Positions 1 through 9,473 of a DNA stretch of 21,114 nt are shown here, in pieces. The stretch covers positions 20,896 through 42,009 of the forward strand of contig NWUY0300030396.1 in assembly GCA_004151065.3 (NCBI GenBank). Direction: 5' to 3'. Each line of letters opens with the position of its first letter. The first letter of the stretch is position 1. This DNA is from Larix sibirica (Eukaryota > Streptophyta > Pinopsida > Pinales > Pinaceae). Both the position numbers and the translations under genes were made by a program. The notes under the pieces are model-generated. The model did not search any database. It saw nothing but the letters and a program-made list of their open reading frames with translations, and was not told the origin of the DNA.

Positions 1-272
1 ATATAACCATACTAATTACAATTACAACTAACGGACCAAAGTCGACATCAAAACTAATGCAATGCACCACAATATAGGGGGGAATGTGCCCACATTTAGG
101 GATTAACAGATATAGAGATACATACATGGTCTATATTGAATTCATCTGAAAAATCGTCAGTATGTTCCTTGTGATTATTTAATTTTTTTGTTTGTTGCAT
201 GATTTCAAGCATAATGGGAGATAGTATTGCAATATCAATGCTAATAGTGTGTTTATTTATTGATCTTTTCAG
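1..272. other. AT-rich flank, no gene seen
   Basis: I see no coding pattern or RNA gene here. Its last bases (about 261-272) form a pyrimidine-rich stretch ending in AG that could be the splice acceptor of the kelch exon that follows. Confidence 0.4.
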
Positions 273-708
273 TTGAAACATGGAGGGAAATTGTTGAATA
301 TCATTGTGTCTACTTTGGTTATGTTTGGTGGAGAAGACTTGAAGAGGCATATTCTAAATGATCTCTATATTCTTTATTTGGAAACGATGGCATGGGATGC
401 TATTGAAGCTGTGTAAGCAAGGATTTTCTAGGCATTCAAGTTCTTGATGCGTTGTCTTAGCTAATTACCTATAGATGACATCTTGAAGTTGATACTATGC
501 TATTTTTTGGGGATGTTTTTGTATCCTTTGGGAAGCAGGTTTTGAGGGGGAACATTCTCTAATGCTCTTGATATTGTTCTATAGGGGCATGCCTCCAGCA
601 CTAAGGTCTGATCACACTACTTCTATTCACCTAGATCGATATCTTCTGCTCTTTGGTGGTGGTTCTCATTCTACATGTTTCAATGATATTCATGTCCTTG
701 ATTTGCAG
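273..708 (+). pseudogene. Kelch acyl-CoA-binding protein fragment (ACBP4/5-like)
   Basis: Two exon-like blocks match the kelch region of plant ACBP4/5/6-type proteins, cytosolic acyl-CoA carriers with an N-terminal ACB domain followed by kelch repeats. Block 1 (273-412) reads through VMFGGEDLKR, LNDLYIL and LETMAWDAIEAV. Block 2 (585-708) reads GMPPALRSDHTTSIHLDRYL, then FGGGSHSTCF and NDIHVLDLQ. The blocks join in phase across an intron (413-584) with a GTAAGC donor and a CTATAG acceptor; the split valine codon is restored by splicing. The kept intron means this copy arose at DNA level, not through mRNA. The expected next donor after DLQ reads GCTTTA, the frame then hits TAA at 721-723, and no further kelch exon or ACB domain is visible. 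The first codons of block 1 also look eroded. This is most likely a gene fragment. An active gene with very long introns is possible but less likely. Confidence 0.65.
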
Positions 709-963
709 GCTTTAAGTGATTAATTTGTTACCACTATTTTGGATGGTACACCTAATGTTAGTAATTTGAAAAACATTGAGTAGAGAAATATTGGGGATTG
801 AAAATTGAAAATTGAAATTAATATATCCTTTATCAAATATTTGTTGGGATAAATGGTGTCTTTAGTTATTGTTCTATTTATATACTATACTTGGATGCCT
901 CTACTAAATGTATGTTTGGAGAAATGATTTTCTTAGACATTGTTTTTCTAGTTACTATGCTTA

Positions 964-976
964 AATGCAGTCAAGT
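964..976 (+). repeat. Target-site duplication, SINE left copy
   Basis: The 13-bp sequence AATGCAGTCAAGT is repeated exactly at 1146-1158 and brackets the SINE. This length and position fit target-primed reverse transcription. Confidence 0.75.
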
Positions 977-1145
977 ATTTTCTTTTAACATGTAATGATG
1001 CACTCGACCCTCCATCCCCTAGGAAAGGGTGAAATATTCCTCATGGCTCACAAAGAGAAAACATGTCCCTAGTGAGATTTGAACCTAGGCGGGGAGGATA
1101 ACAATTCATCCTCTCAAACACCTAAGCTAGACCCAATTGACTATG
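977..1145 (-). mobile_element. tRNA-derived SINE, apparently complete
   Basis: Read on the minus strand, the element starts at 1145 with a tRNA-like head. It has an A-box-like TAGCTTAGGTG (1129-1119) and a B-box GGTTCAAATCT (1085-1075) 33 bases further on, the spacing of an internal RNA polymerase III promoter. The body then runs to an A-rich 3' end (GTTAAAAGAAAAT, ending at 977). It is flanked by an exact 13-bp direct repeat, so both ends are fixed. The 169-bp length is normal for a plant SINE. It encodes no protein and would depend on LINE reverse transcriptase, such as the LINEs elsewhere in this window. I cannot name the SINE family. Confidence 0.75.
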
Positions 1146-1158
1146 AATGCAGTCAAGT
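1146..1158 (+). repeat. Target-site duplication, SINE right copy
   Basis: This is the second exact copy of AATGCAGTCAAGT, next to the 5' end of the minus-strand SINE. Confidence 0.75.
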
Positions 1159-2589
1159 CTATATGAAAGATATTGATTCTGACATTGGTAGCATTTTTTT
1201 AGCAATACTGTACTGATCATTGCAACTTATGGATGATGGGAAAGGTAAGGCTGGAAAATAGGCACCCTTATCAATGTAGATATGTGATTCATCCCTAAGT
1301 GCAACCAACTAAAAATTAAAAGCAATAAACTATTTGCTAGATATTTGGTGTGGTATTATCTTACGAGACAAATACACAGACAATAAAATACAAGGATGAT
1401 TCAAAAGCAACTTCACAGTTGTAGACATAACCGAGATGTTATGTATAGATACATTTAAAATATATTGGTTATTGATCTTGAAATAAGATCAAGGGTTTCC
1501 ATGATACCTTGGACTAAGTACCTAGATGGTGTAATTGGGGGGGAAGTGGAGAATGAGGTAAGAGATGGTGTAAGATCCTTTAGAAGGTGGTAATTGAGAA
1601 TGATGTAAGACCATCTAATTAATTTCTAACTTTACTGTAATACTTAGCTTTTGATCACAAGTTTATAAATTTATAATAGCCAAGATAAGATAATTCTATT
1701 AATGACCAATAAACAACCACAAATAGGTCAACATGAATGCTAAGTACATCTATGTCGATACGAAGTGGGAGCACAAAGGCCACTCCTATAAAAGATTAAA
1801 ACTATATCTAACTTGTAGGCTCTAAGATCTACACTAAATCATGTATTATTTGTAATGAGGTGGTTTATTTGATGTGTGTCAAGCCAAGAGGGTTGAGTTG
1901 TAATGACCACATTTAATGTAAAATGTAAATATGCATTGTAAGTGTTCCTAGCCTATAGACCAAGGAAAAGGGCCGACTAGTGAATGGTCATGAGTTCAAG
2001 TTGTGGTCTTGGTTTTGTGTTATGTTTAAATGTTAAAAAACCAAAGCATAATGAATAATAATATAATAACCACCAAAAAGGTTGCTTTAGGAGAAACAAA
2101 GGGGCTATGAGTGCACAAGAGGGGAAGAGGTAAGGGGCCACATGGGTGAATTGTCCTTGACATGTTGTATGGTAGAGTACTACCCTTTTGTCCACGGTTC
2201 ACTAAAATGCTCTCCCACCCATGTTAGACTTATGTGCATTGAAAAAAATTGTCACATCCTTGGGGAAGGATCGCATTCCTCATGCATGGGAAGGGATATA
2301 ATGTGTAATTTCTGTGGGAGAGCCTATTTTTATTATTATTGTTGTTCCACTATCCCTCATGCTACAAGAAACCCTTATGATCTTCCATGGCTTCCATTTC
2401 CTGTAACCAGCAGAAGAAACTCATGAACTTGGGAGTTGTATGAGCATGTGGTAGGCCAAAGTGGGTTGGTGGCTAGTAGAAGATAGTTTGGGTTCATTTC
2501 AGGGAAAATACATGGTTGCAAAATGAGTAGAGAGATTGGGAAGCTTGAATCCCCATTACCTACTTGTATGATTTGACTATTGATTGCAA
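1159..2589. other. Intergenic, no gene recognised
   Basis: The sequence is AT-rich with short open frames only. The longest (2142-2426 plus, 1977-2195 minus) resemble no family I know and show no splice structure. I see no RNA gene and no transposon ends. Confidence 0.4.
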
Positions 2590-3025
2590 ATGATACAAGT
2601 TCTACCGATTGAAAATAAGCCTAGTTCAACTAGTTCTAGGTATTCTCGGAAAGAAATCAACAATTCAGGTTCTTCATGCCTACACATCTCGTGAAAATGC
2701 CACCACATCTCGTGATTTGGGGATGAAAATGCCACCACATCTCGTGATTTGGGCTCTCAGGTCTCTGTTGAGAATGGGGATGTGGCAAAAGGTGGATAAT
2801 GGTACAAGAATTACAAAAGTAGTTGAGCTTCAGGAACTTACAGTTGTGGCAAATTAAAATGAACCAATTGAGGCATCACAAAGAAAAAGCGAAGCTAAAC
2901 AAGACAACACTGCTAAAGGGAAATATGGTTTTAATCTTGATTGTGAACAAAATCCTAGTGTAGCTACTAAAAGACATGACCAATCAGAACAAGTTCAAGA
3001 TCAGAAGGATGTAACAACTGTCAAG
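2590..3025 (+). pseudogene. Eroded coding segment, unidentified
   Basis: I do not recognise the family. The composition looks coding but the reading moves between frames. From ATG 2590 one frame gives a Ser-rich stretch (ENKPSSTSSRYSRKEINNSG) up to TGA at 2692. The segment ENATTSRDLG then appears twice, in two frames, because of a 32-bp tandem duplication. A continuing frame gives SQVSVENGDVAK, and another gives VDNGTRITKVVELQELTVV. After TAA at 2855-2857 that frame stays open for about 56 polar, Lys/Gln-rich codons to a good donor (GTCAAG followed by GTATAC) at 3025/3026. Hydrophilic, low-complexity content suggests a linker or disordered region of a host protein. It might be a later part of the upstream kelch fragment's gene, but I see no motif that proves it. 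Confidence 0.35.
2692..2753 (+). repeat. Tandem duplication, 2 x 32 bp
   Basis: Bases 2692-2721 recur exactly at 2724-2753. The 32-bp period is not a multiple of three, so it shifts the frame of the coding-like segment that holds it. Confidence 0.9.
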
Positions 3026-3542
3026 GTATACATTCAATTGTTCATGCTTCATTGTTTAATATGCATGAATGTTGTAATTGTTTTATAGCCTTTTTATTTA
3101 GGTCAAAGTCACTATGTTAGTTCATGTGCTCATATTGTAGGGAAAAAATCACTTAACCTAGACAATCGCAATCTCAGCAACATTGTTGCTGCCATCTCCA
3201 GTCAACTTAATTCCAGTCACCCAACACAAAACCCCCCCACTTACTAAGAGCGGGAAACACAGAGACTGAATTTCATGGGTGTTCTGTAGTCAATCAATCA
3301 ATCGTTGTTGGGTCAGGAAAACTATAAAATCATGGGAATGGTGGCATGCTCAGTCATTATTGATGTTTCCAATGAGATCTTGGTGGTAATTCTGGAGAAA
3401 CCTTCTATAGAAAACTCCTCCTTGGAACTTTACATGTGAATAATATATTACTGATTTTACTTACCCAAAAAAATGGGCACGTGAAGAAGAATTTGATCAC
3501 AAGGGTTTCATGATATCTCTTTTGTGAATTCACATAATATCC
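3026..3542. other. No gene recognised
   Basis: This stretch lies between the eroded segment and the phosphatase fragment. It holds a C-rich run near 3231-3239 and short AT-rich runs. Bases just before 3543 may hold a few more decayed phosphatase codons, but a TGA at 3525-3527 stops that frame. Confidence 0.35.
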
Positions 3543-3830
3543 AGTAGAAACCATGAACTTGGTTGGCCAAATATAGGGTCTTTCTATAAGAATATAGATT
3601 CAGATAAATAATGTTGTGTCCCAGCTCAAACCATGTTTTATGTTCCTACAAATAACAGGGCCAAGTTTTGGTACTTTAACGACTATGGCATGTTCCATTT
3701 CTGTATTTTCGATTCAGGACATTACTGGCGAGAGGGAACAGAGCAATACAATTTCATTGAGGAATGTTTTGCATATCTTCATATCAATCACCAAGTTCTG
3801 GGATAGTCTTCAGATTTTGACTCTGTTGTA
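3543..3830 (+). pseudogene. Purple acid phosphatase fragment (PAP27-like)
   Basis: A single frame carries a recognisable stretch of a plant purple acid phosphatase, a secreted or vacuolar Fe-Zn/Mn metallophosphoesterase. The order is as in the family: RNHELGWPNIGSFYKNIDS, then VPAQTMFYVPTNNRAKFWY, then NDYGMFHFCIFDSGHYWREG, then TEQYNFIEEC and finally VLG before SS. The metal-binding GNHE motif reads RNHE. Two stops interrupt the frame: TAA 3609-3611 in the region normally DSGGECG, and TAG 3804-3806 where VLGYSS is expected. About ten codons are missing between FIEEC and VLG, including the PWLIF-type strand before the GH motif. Neither the upstream domain nor the C-terminal GHVH motif is found. 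It is a dead fragment, most like the PAP1/24/27 clade from memory of motif spacing. Confidence 0.75.
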
Positions 3831-4607
3831 AAAGGTCTTTCATCCATATATTTCAAGGAATTGAAGGCAGATACTGTGGATTGGGAAATCCTGGCTACAT
3901 TTTACAGTGGTTGGAAATTATCCACTGAAATTACTAGAGCATGAACTTGAAATTAGAGAAGAAATACACCAATAATACAGGATTTGATCTCACATGCAAT
4001 TATGCCAATAATCATTACTCCATATTTGAAATTAAGTGATTAGATGGTCAACGTATTCAATGAAGTGAGATGGAGATATAGTTGTGACAGAGTGATACAG
4101 AGTATTTGGTGTATTGACAATTAGTTGTGGATATTTTACTTGTTTTGGTGATTGTTTTTTATTTATTCAATAGAATTATAAGCTTCGGAATTGTCCTCTT
4201 TCAAGAAAGTAAATTGATCAACTAGGTGATAAGTGATCCCTAATCCACTTCATCCAACCATTACAAAGAGATGTAGAATAATGCTCTATTCAATGGTAAA
4301 GAAGTTATTAATTAAGATTTGGACAACACGGATGGTAGACTACTATTACAATTGGAACCATTGGAGGATAAATGGTAACAAGTTTTCTTATTTTGTGGAA
4401 AAGTAGGACACTAATTTCCTGAGCTGTCGAATTACTCCCAGCAAACTCAACATTTCTGTTATTTTTAGAATATAGTTACACAGAGAGGAAGGAATTCAAC
4501 ATCTCATGAGAGATAAGATACAACATTTGAGAAGGAGTTGGGAACTATGCAATTGAAGGTTGGAGAAATCCCATGAGGGCCATTTAATTTTCTTAAAATC
4601 ATGAATC
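3831..4607. other. Intergenic, no gene recognised
   Basis: The sequence is AT-rich with no open frame of note. It may contain more eroded phosphatase sequence just after 3830, but I could not match any codons there. Confidence 0.35.
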
Positions 4608-4810
4608 CTCTGGAATATTACTGATCCCGCTAAAAATAGTGTCCCATGGGGCTCTATGGATGCTCTTCCCTATTACTACCAAAATATTCCAATCCCTCAT
4701 CATACTGAACTTGTGCAGAAGTTCCTATCCAAGCTATATTCTTCAACAAGCGTCACATATATGAATTCAATGCATTTGTTATCTCTAGTAAAAATCAGAG
4801 TTACGAGAGG
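4608..4810 (+). other. Short open segment, unidentified
   Basis: One frame stays open for about 65 codons and reads WNITDPAKNSVPWGSMDALP, then YYYQNIPIPHHTELVQKFLS, before ending in TGA near 4810. It has no clear start or splice sites. The codon choice looks protein-like, but I do not recognise the sequence. It may be a transposon or host gene remnant, or chance. Confidence 0.2.
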
Positions 4811-5582
4811 AAGTTGAAGCACAATTTCAGGTATGGAACATGTTCAATGCATCCACTCACTAGAAAGAGAACAAAGGTAAGGAAAAGTATTTATAAAGAC
4901 CATGGTAAACTCAAGGTATGCAGTATTGGAAGCAAAATATGATTCTCTGATAGACATTGTGTCAAAATTAACCAGTGGGTCCCCCCTAATTGGGGGACCT
5001 TTAGTACTCGGCTCCTCCTCCAAATTAGTCCATTGGATCATTTCATTTCGCAACCTCCATGGCATATGTGAAATAAATAGTTAGAGGAACAAGGTCCAAG
5101 GATGACCGTTAAGGAGGAGATGGAGACAGTTGATAAAAAAACCAACCTTTGGGTTGGTGTCAAACACGAATCCCTTAGTGGGAATGCTTTCTTTTAAATC
5201 TTACTTATAGAAGTATCTTGCAAAGTAGTTTTATTATTAGCTTATTTTGTTAGGTTGTATAGAAGTTGGATCTATAGCTATGCTTATAGGATAGCACGGT
5301 TAATAGATCAATCATTGGACAACAATTTTGATTTTTTGGGACATTTTGAATCTCTAATGAATGACTTGTTTAAACTTTTTTTTATTAACTTCTTGTTTGG
5401 TTCAGCCATATCCAACTTATAATAAAATTTTAACCACTTGTGTTATAAAAGAAACATGTTTGATAGTGTTGGGAATAGGGTAAACATCATTTTAGGTTTT
5501 GGTAATTCTAGGTTTTCTAACCCCTTTTTGAAATAGAGGAGAGCATCCTAGATTTATCAGATTTTCTAAAGGTTTTGTCCCA
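4811..5582. other. Intergenic, no gene recognised
   Basis: Short opposing frames at 4844-5084 are mirror images of each other and match nothing known. A small perfect palindrome (GTCCCCC, six-base spacer, GGGGGAC) sits around 4980-4999. The remainder is AT-rich. Confidence 0.35.
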
Positions 5583-6195
5583 AGCTTATCCTCCGTTGAC
5601 CAAGGTAAACTCAGGGAATTCAATACAAACTTTAGCCAAAACTAAAATTGAAACCCAACCATATTCACATCATCAATAACTAAGGTACATAGATCTAAAA
5701 CACTGACTCCACGGAATTCTGAGCAAAATTTTAAAAAAGTTTAATTGAACATTGTTAAACAATGTACAGTATACATAATACCAAAAACAACAGTCACAGA
5801 CATAGTATATAAATACAATTTGTCGAATATATAATGCAAAAAGCTAGAGCAACAGCCTGGAATTATACAAAGAATTCTTTAGTGGGTTGAGTTTATCCAT
5901 GGTTGATCTTGAAGAACCCAAGGAAACCCATACAAACTTTAGCTATAATCAATCTTGAAAAGCAACCTTATTTACATCCAGAGTCAGATGTAGACTTCAA
6001 AGACCTCAAATATTGGTTCCATGGAATTCTAAGCAAACTTCAAGGTAGTTTACTCGAATGTTGTTATAGTTAAACTATGTACTGTATAGCAAAAAAAATA
6101 GTTATAAAAACAGTTTATAAAGGCAATATGTCAAATAGACAATCCAAAGCATAACAGTTTGAAATTATACGAAGAATCCTTTAGCACGTTGAGTT
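5583..6195 (+). repeat. Old tandem duplication, unit about 300 bp
   Basis: Two diverged direct copies lie head to tail: about 5583-5889 and 5890-6195. Matching landmarks are ACAAACTTTAGC (5625 and 5932), GGAATTCT, the GTTAAAC-containing stretch, GGAATTATAC versus GAAATTATAC, and the end block GTTGAGTTT (5886 and 6188). The offset drifts between about 302 and 307 through small indels. No coding content was recognised. Confidence 0.75.
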
Positions 6196-7213
6196 TTATT
6201 AAAACCTCTATAGAATAAATTTTCAGCTGCAACATTAGATAAATGAAAATTTTCTTCAAATGATCTATCAACAAGTAGGCCTGCCTCCGGTATTGGTGGA
6301 GAATGGTGTGACCCAAGCTTGGGCATTTATGTTTTGTGCTTATGTTTATGTTAATTTTAAAAGGTCCTGGGTTTTCTATCAACATTATTTGTAACTGCTA
6401 TGCTTAAATGTCATTCTAGATAGACCTTTTTAAAGGCTATCACGGCTGGTCACATACCTTTTGCAGCCTCTTTTTATTGTAAAAAAACCTTGTAATTATT
6501 GCTTATATTTTTTTCTATTAAGAAATTTATTTCAAAAAGAAAAGAAAAATGAAGGTTGTTTACTCCAGATGTGAAGAACACAGTGTTTGAGAAGACCAAA
6601 TTTCCCTAATTGTTACTCTTTAGAGGTTTTTGCTAATATGAATCCTATAAACACTGTGTCAACTTCTGTTTAGTTGCATCGACCACTGGGTCAACTTCTA
6701 TTTAGTTGCATCTTCGATACAGAAACCTCAAGACATATTCCAATACATGCTCAATAAGGATAAATCTATTATTTTGTATAGCTACTAAATACTAAATACC
6801 GAGTAAGACCTTCTTTAATGAGGCCACATTACATTTATTAAATGTCAATTACTTAATGGACCTTCTTTAATAATAATTAACATTATGAACCTAATCCACA
6901 TTACTTTAAATCACCACCATGCATAGATTTATAGACCTTATTACACTCCTATTACACCCCAATGCTTATACTCGTGATATACATCCATAAACCAAATAAA
7001 TTGGTCCAAAAAATATGTCCATACAAAAACATTTTTATAATATATTATTTTTATATTTTAAATTTTATAATTTAATTGTTCAAATAATTAATACTTTTAT
7101 ATTTATATATGTTATATAATAAATTGTAAAGTTTTGTTCATTGGTTGTACTTTGGGTAGTTGGGAAGAATAATTGTTCTCGAGGTTTAATTTTTTTAAAT
7201 GACATGATGTTCT
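6196..7213. other. Intergenic, very AT-rich toward 7100
   Basis: No gene was recognised. The stretch 7010-7130 is almost pure A/T and could be a matrix-attachment-like or simply decayed region. Confidence 0.35.
6652..6712 (+). repeat. Tandem duplication, 2 x 32 bp
   Basis: CACTGTGTCAACTTCTGTTT and the next bases to 6680 recur with two changes at 6684-6712. The period is 32 bp. Confidence 0.85.
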
Positions 7214-7246
7214 TGTTAAGCCCTTATTGTAATGATTGTATTTCTG
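7214..7246 (+). repeat. 33-bp direct repeat, left of the NHL gene
   Basis: The sequence from TGTTAAGCCCTTATTG to TATTTCTG is identical to 9129-9161. The following bases still resemble each other (GCCATAA versus ATCATAA), then similarity ends. Confidence 0.85.
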
Positions 7247-7627
7247 GCCATAATAATGAATAACAAACCAACATCATCAAATAAAATAACAACTCTGTAA
7301 TAACAATAATGTTTTCAAATAATAGACATTGTACCCTAAATGTTATTTTTATTTTCATAAGTGTGTCCACGGAAAAACTGATACAGATATATATATAAAA
7401 AACGACGTGTAGATCAACACTCCCATCGCAAGGTGGGGTTAAAATACTAGGACTAATCAGGGCCACCAAATCCAGAGCCCCGGCAGAAGCAACAAATACG
7501 ACAGAGCATATAATAGATGAAATTTTACTGAATGGGAAAGGGATTGCGCAAATTATTCAAATAAAACCAGAAACAGATTGACTACCAGGAAATTTAAACT
7601 GCCATAGAATTTTGATAGAATTCATCC
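7247..7627. other. 3' flank of the NHL gene
   Basis: This should hold the 3' UTR of the minus-strand NHL gene. A GAATAAT hexamer-like sequence on the minus strand lies about 70 bases past the stop and could act as a near-upstream polyadenylation element. No other gene is seen. Confidence 0.35.
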
Positions 7628-8263
7628 TCAGACCTCCACATGGCATCTGGTGCCGGGCTGCAGTGGAACTTGGCCTCCGATGTCGTTATTGGTCATCCCC
7701 AAGATGGCCAAGCAATTGACATTCAAATGATAATGCCCAGATGTCCACGTGCCCACCTTCCAGCGGACCCTTCCGTCCATTTTCAGAGTCAAGCTCAGCA
7801 ACCCGTTCTGCCTCTCGTAATTCAGATGCTCACAGACGAAGCTAGCCAAGGGAACGGAATTCCCGTTTAAAATCGGAGCCAAGACATTGATATCGTTGTC
7901 GTCCTGGTAGAAAGGGGGCAACGAGCACTCGTCCGTGATCTGCTCACCCAGATACGAGGCGTAGGTACTCAGACTGTCGTAGATAACACCGATCCTGTCA
8001 TTCGGATTGTGCGACACCACGCTGAACTGCAGGCTGGAAGTCAGCAATCCGTCGCTCAGATTCAGCTGGCGGACCGTAGCGTTCTGCAGGTAGAACCGTG
8101 GCTTGTGTGGATGCAGCGCCAGGAAGATGACGAGGATCACGAACAGTACGATCAAAACGAACGCCAACAGAACCTGCAGGAATCTCCTGAAGCGCCACTC
8201 TTCGCACCAGGAGGAGCCATGGTTGCCGCAATCATTGCGAGTTACACAACCCTTCGCTGACAT
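7628..8263 (-). CDS. NDR1/HIN1-like (NHL) LEA_2-domain membrane protein
   Basis: This is a one-exon gene for a 211-residue protein, the usual size of plant NHL proteins. These are plasma-membrane or ER-anchored proteins linked to pathogen and abiotic stress responses. Residues 1-25 form a short cytosolic tail with several Cys and Arg. Residues 29-50 are one strong membrane segment (VLLAFVLIVLFVILVIFLAL). The outer part is the LEA_2 domain: KPRFYLQNATVRQLNLS, the family signature NPNDRIGVIYD (86-96), LPPFYQ (115-120), and VRWKVGTWTSGHYHLNVNC (167-184-like conserved end), with a C-terminal Cys. The ATG at 8263 starts directly before the tail and no earlier in-frame start is needed. The frame is uninterrupted and much richer in G+C than its surroundings. 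I see no catalytic function. The exact NHL subgroup and any role in immunity are inference. Confidence 0.92.
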   Translation of the reverse strand: MSAKGCVTRNDCGNHGSSWCEEWRFRRFLQVLLAFVLIVLFVILVIFLALHPHKPRFYLQNATVRQLNLSDGLLTSSLQFSVVSHNPNDRIGVIYDSLSTYASYLGEQITDECSLPPFYQDDNDINVLAPILNGNSVPLASFVCEHLNYERQNGLLSLTLKMDGRVRWKVGTWTSGHYHLNVNCLAILGMTNNDIGGQVPLQPGTRCHVEV

Positions 8264-8640
8264 AGGCGCTGGATCTCTGTGCTCGGCCCCCGATACAAAA
8301 ATCTGACTGCAAATGAGCGGAAAATAGCAAGAATAGCAGTGTAATGCTCAGAGCTCTACTCCTTCTGACAATTGGCGTCAATGCGAAAATAAAAAGATTG
8401 GGTTTCACAAACAAAGGAAAGAAAGGCCGGAGGGAACCTTCGGTGCGCTTAGAAAGAAGATTCGAAGCTGGTGTACTCGAGGTGAGAAAAGTAGAGCAGA
8501 ATTATTGTACTGCATTTGTATTCTTTGGTGTCAAGACTGGCTGTACAGCTATACAGGTAAAGAAAGGTTTGATATCCGGTTGTTACAGCGAACAAAAATG
8601 TCACGTGCCTGTCTTTGTCTCGGTGTCGTTTTGAATGTGA
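8264..8640 (-). promoter_or_regulatory. Likely NHL promoter and 5' UTR with a G-box
   Basis: This G+C-richer stretch lies upstream of the minus-strand NHL start. It contains a G-box (CACGTG, 8602-8607; CACGTGAC on the gene strand), a core used by bZIP and bHLH factors and part of many ABA-response elements, about 340 bases before the ATG. A TTGAC W-box core lies nearby (around 8530). I cannot place a clear TATA box or start site. Its regulatory role is inferred from position only. Confidence 0.4.
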
Positions 8641-8661
8641 ATTCTAAAAAAATAAAATAAT

Positions 8662-8884
8662 GGAATCCTCCGATTTGGTTTTATTTGGAATTATGGTAGA
8701 AATTTTGATGGTCAAACTCTTCAAATTTCATTCCAAATGCATTCACTTTGTCAATTCTGAATTGAACTTCGGAACAAATTTTGGAATCCTTTCTCAAATT
8801 TTGACTGAGAATTTGTAAAATTTGTATGAAATCCTTTTATTTGGAAATAATTTAAAAAGTTTTGATGGTTTAACCCTTCGTATT
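8662..8884 (+). repeat. Diverged short direct duplication
   Basis: The block starting GGAATCCTCCGATTTGG (8662) resembles the block from about 8829 (GAAATCCTTTTATTTGG). Both run through TTTTGATGGT and an ACTCTTC or ACCCTTC block, offset about 167 bp. Similarity is moderate. Confidence 0.5.
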
Positions 8885-9126
8885 TTAGACTTTATGCATT
8901 GCACTTTCTCAAATTTTGATAAATCAGTGGAACAATTCTCACAAATTCCCAAATATGTTCGCAAATTCCGTTGTAGATAGCACATGGCAACAAACTAATT
9001 CTACGGAGCGTAGAAATAAAATAGGGAAGCGATTAGTCAGTCAATACAACGTTGTTGGATCACGGTGCTTGCCAGTTCGGATTAGAAGAATTTTCAAAGA
9101 CTGGAAAAATGGTTTCACTTTCTTCG

Positions 9127-9127
9127 A
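9127..9127. other. Ambiguous base N
   Basis: This is the only undetermined base in the window. It lies two bases before the second 33-bp repeat copy, which hints at a difficult or joined read at that point. Confidence 0.95.
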
Positions 9128-9128
9128 N

Positions 9129-9161
9129 TGTTAAGCCCTTATTGTAATGATTGTATTTCTG
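9129..9161 (+). repeat. 33-bp direct repeat, right of the NHL gene
   Basis: This exact copy of 7214-7246 lies 1.9 kb away on the other side of the NHL gene. A/T-rich simple sequence follows (9180-9235). Confidence 0.85.
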
Positions 9162-9290
9162 ATCATAACTTGATTAATTTATTTTTTTTGTAAAATTTAA
9201 AAAAATAAAAAATAAAAAAACAAACTTCAAATATTTCAAAAAACCAAACCTTAAGTAGATATTTGTCTACTAACCAGTTATATAATGCAT

Positions 9291-9473
9291 TCTTCCCTCT
9301 GCTATTTCCCTTAATTGCACATAATAAGTTTTAATGATAAAATGTGAATTAAAAAATGAATAAACTCATTGAAAAGTCTTCCCTCCGCTATTTCCCTTCT
9401 CGTTGCAAATAATAAGTCTTAATAATTATATTGATAGAATGAGAGTTAAAAAATGAATAAACTCATTGAAACG
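9291..9473 (+). repeat. Tandem duplication, 2 copies of 86-97 bp
   Basis: Unit 1 (9291-9376) and unit 2 (9377-9473) share TCTTCCCTC, GCTATTTCCCTT, AATAATAAG-like and AAAAAATGAATAAACTCATT blocks. Unit 2 carries about 11 extra bases. Confidence 0.85.

Noticed and set aside
1075-1129. A functional tRNA gene on the minus strand
   Set aside because: A and B boxes are present, but a cloverleaf with an acceptor stem does not form by eye, and the flanking duplications show a SINE.
2142-2426. 94-codon plus-strand open frame
   Set aside because: No motif, no splice or promoter context, and odd Cys/Tyr-rich composition. It is probably chance.
4980-4999. Perfect C/G palindrome as a possible terminator or hairpin RNA
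   Set aside because: It is short, isolated and in intergenic plant DNA. There is no nearby gene or conserved partner to support a function.
7640-8306. Overlapping open frames on the plus strand opposite the NHL gene and a second minus-strand frame (7998-8231)
   Set aside because: They are shadows of a GC-rich true gene, with no family resemblance and unlikely composition.
7214-9161. LTR retrotransposon bracketed by the 33-bp repeats
   Set aside because: The repeats are far too short for LTRs, and there is no primer-binding site, polypurine tract or gag-pol between them.
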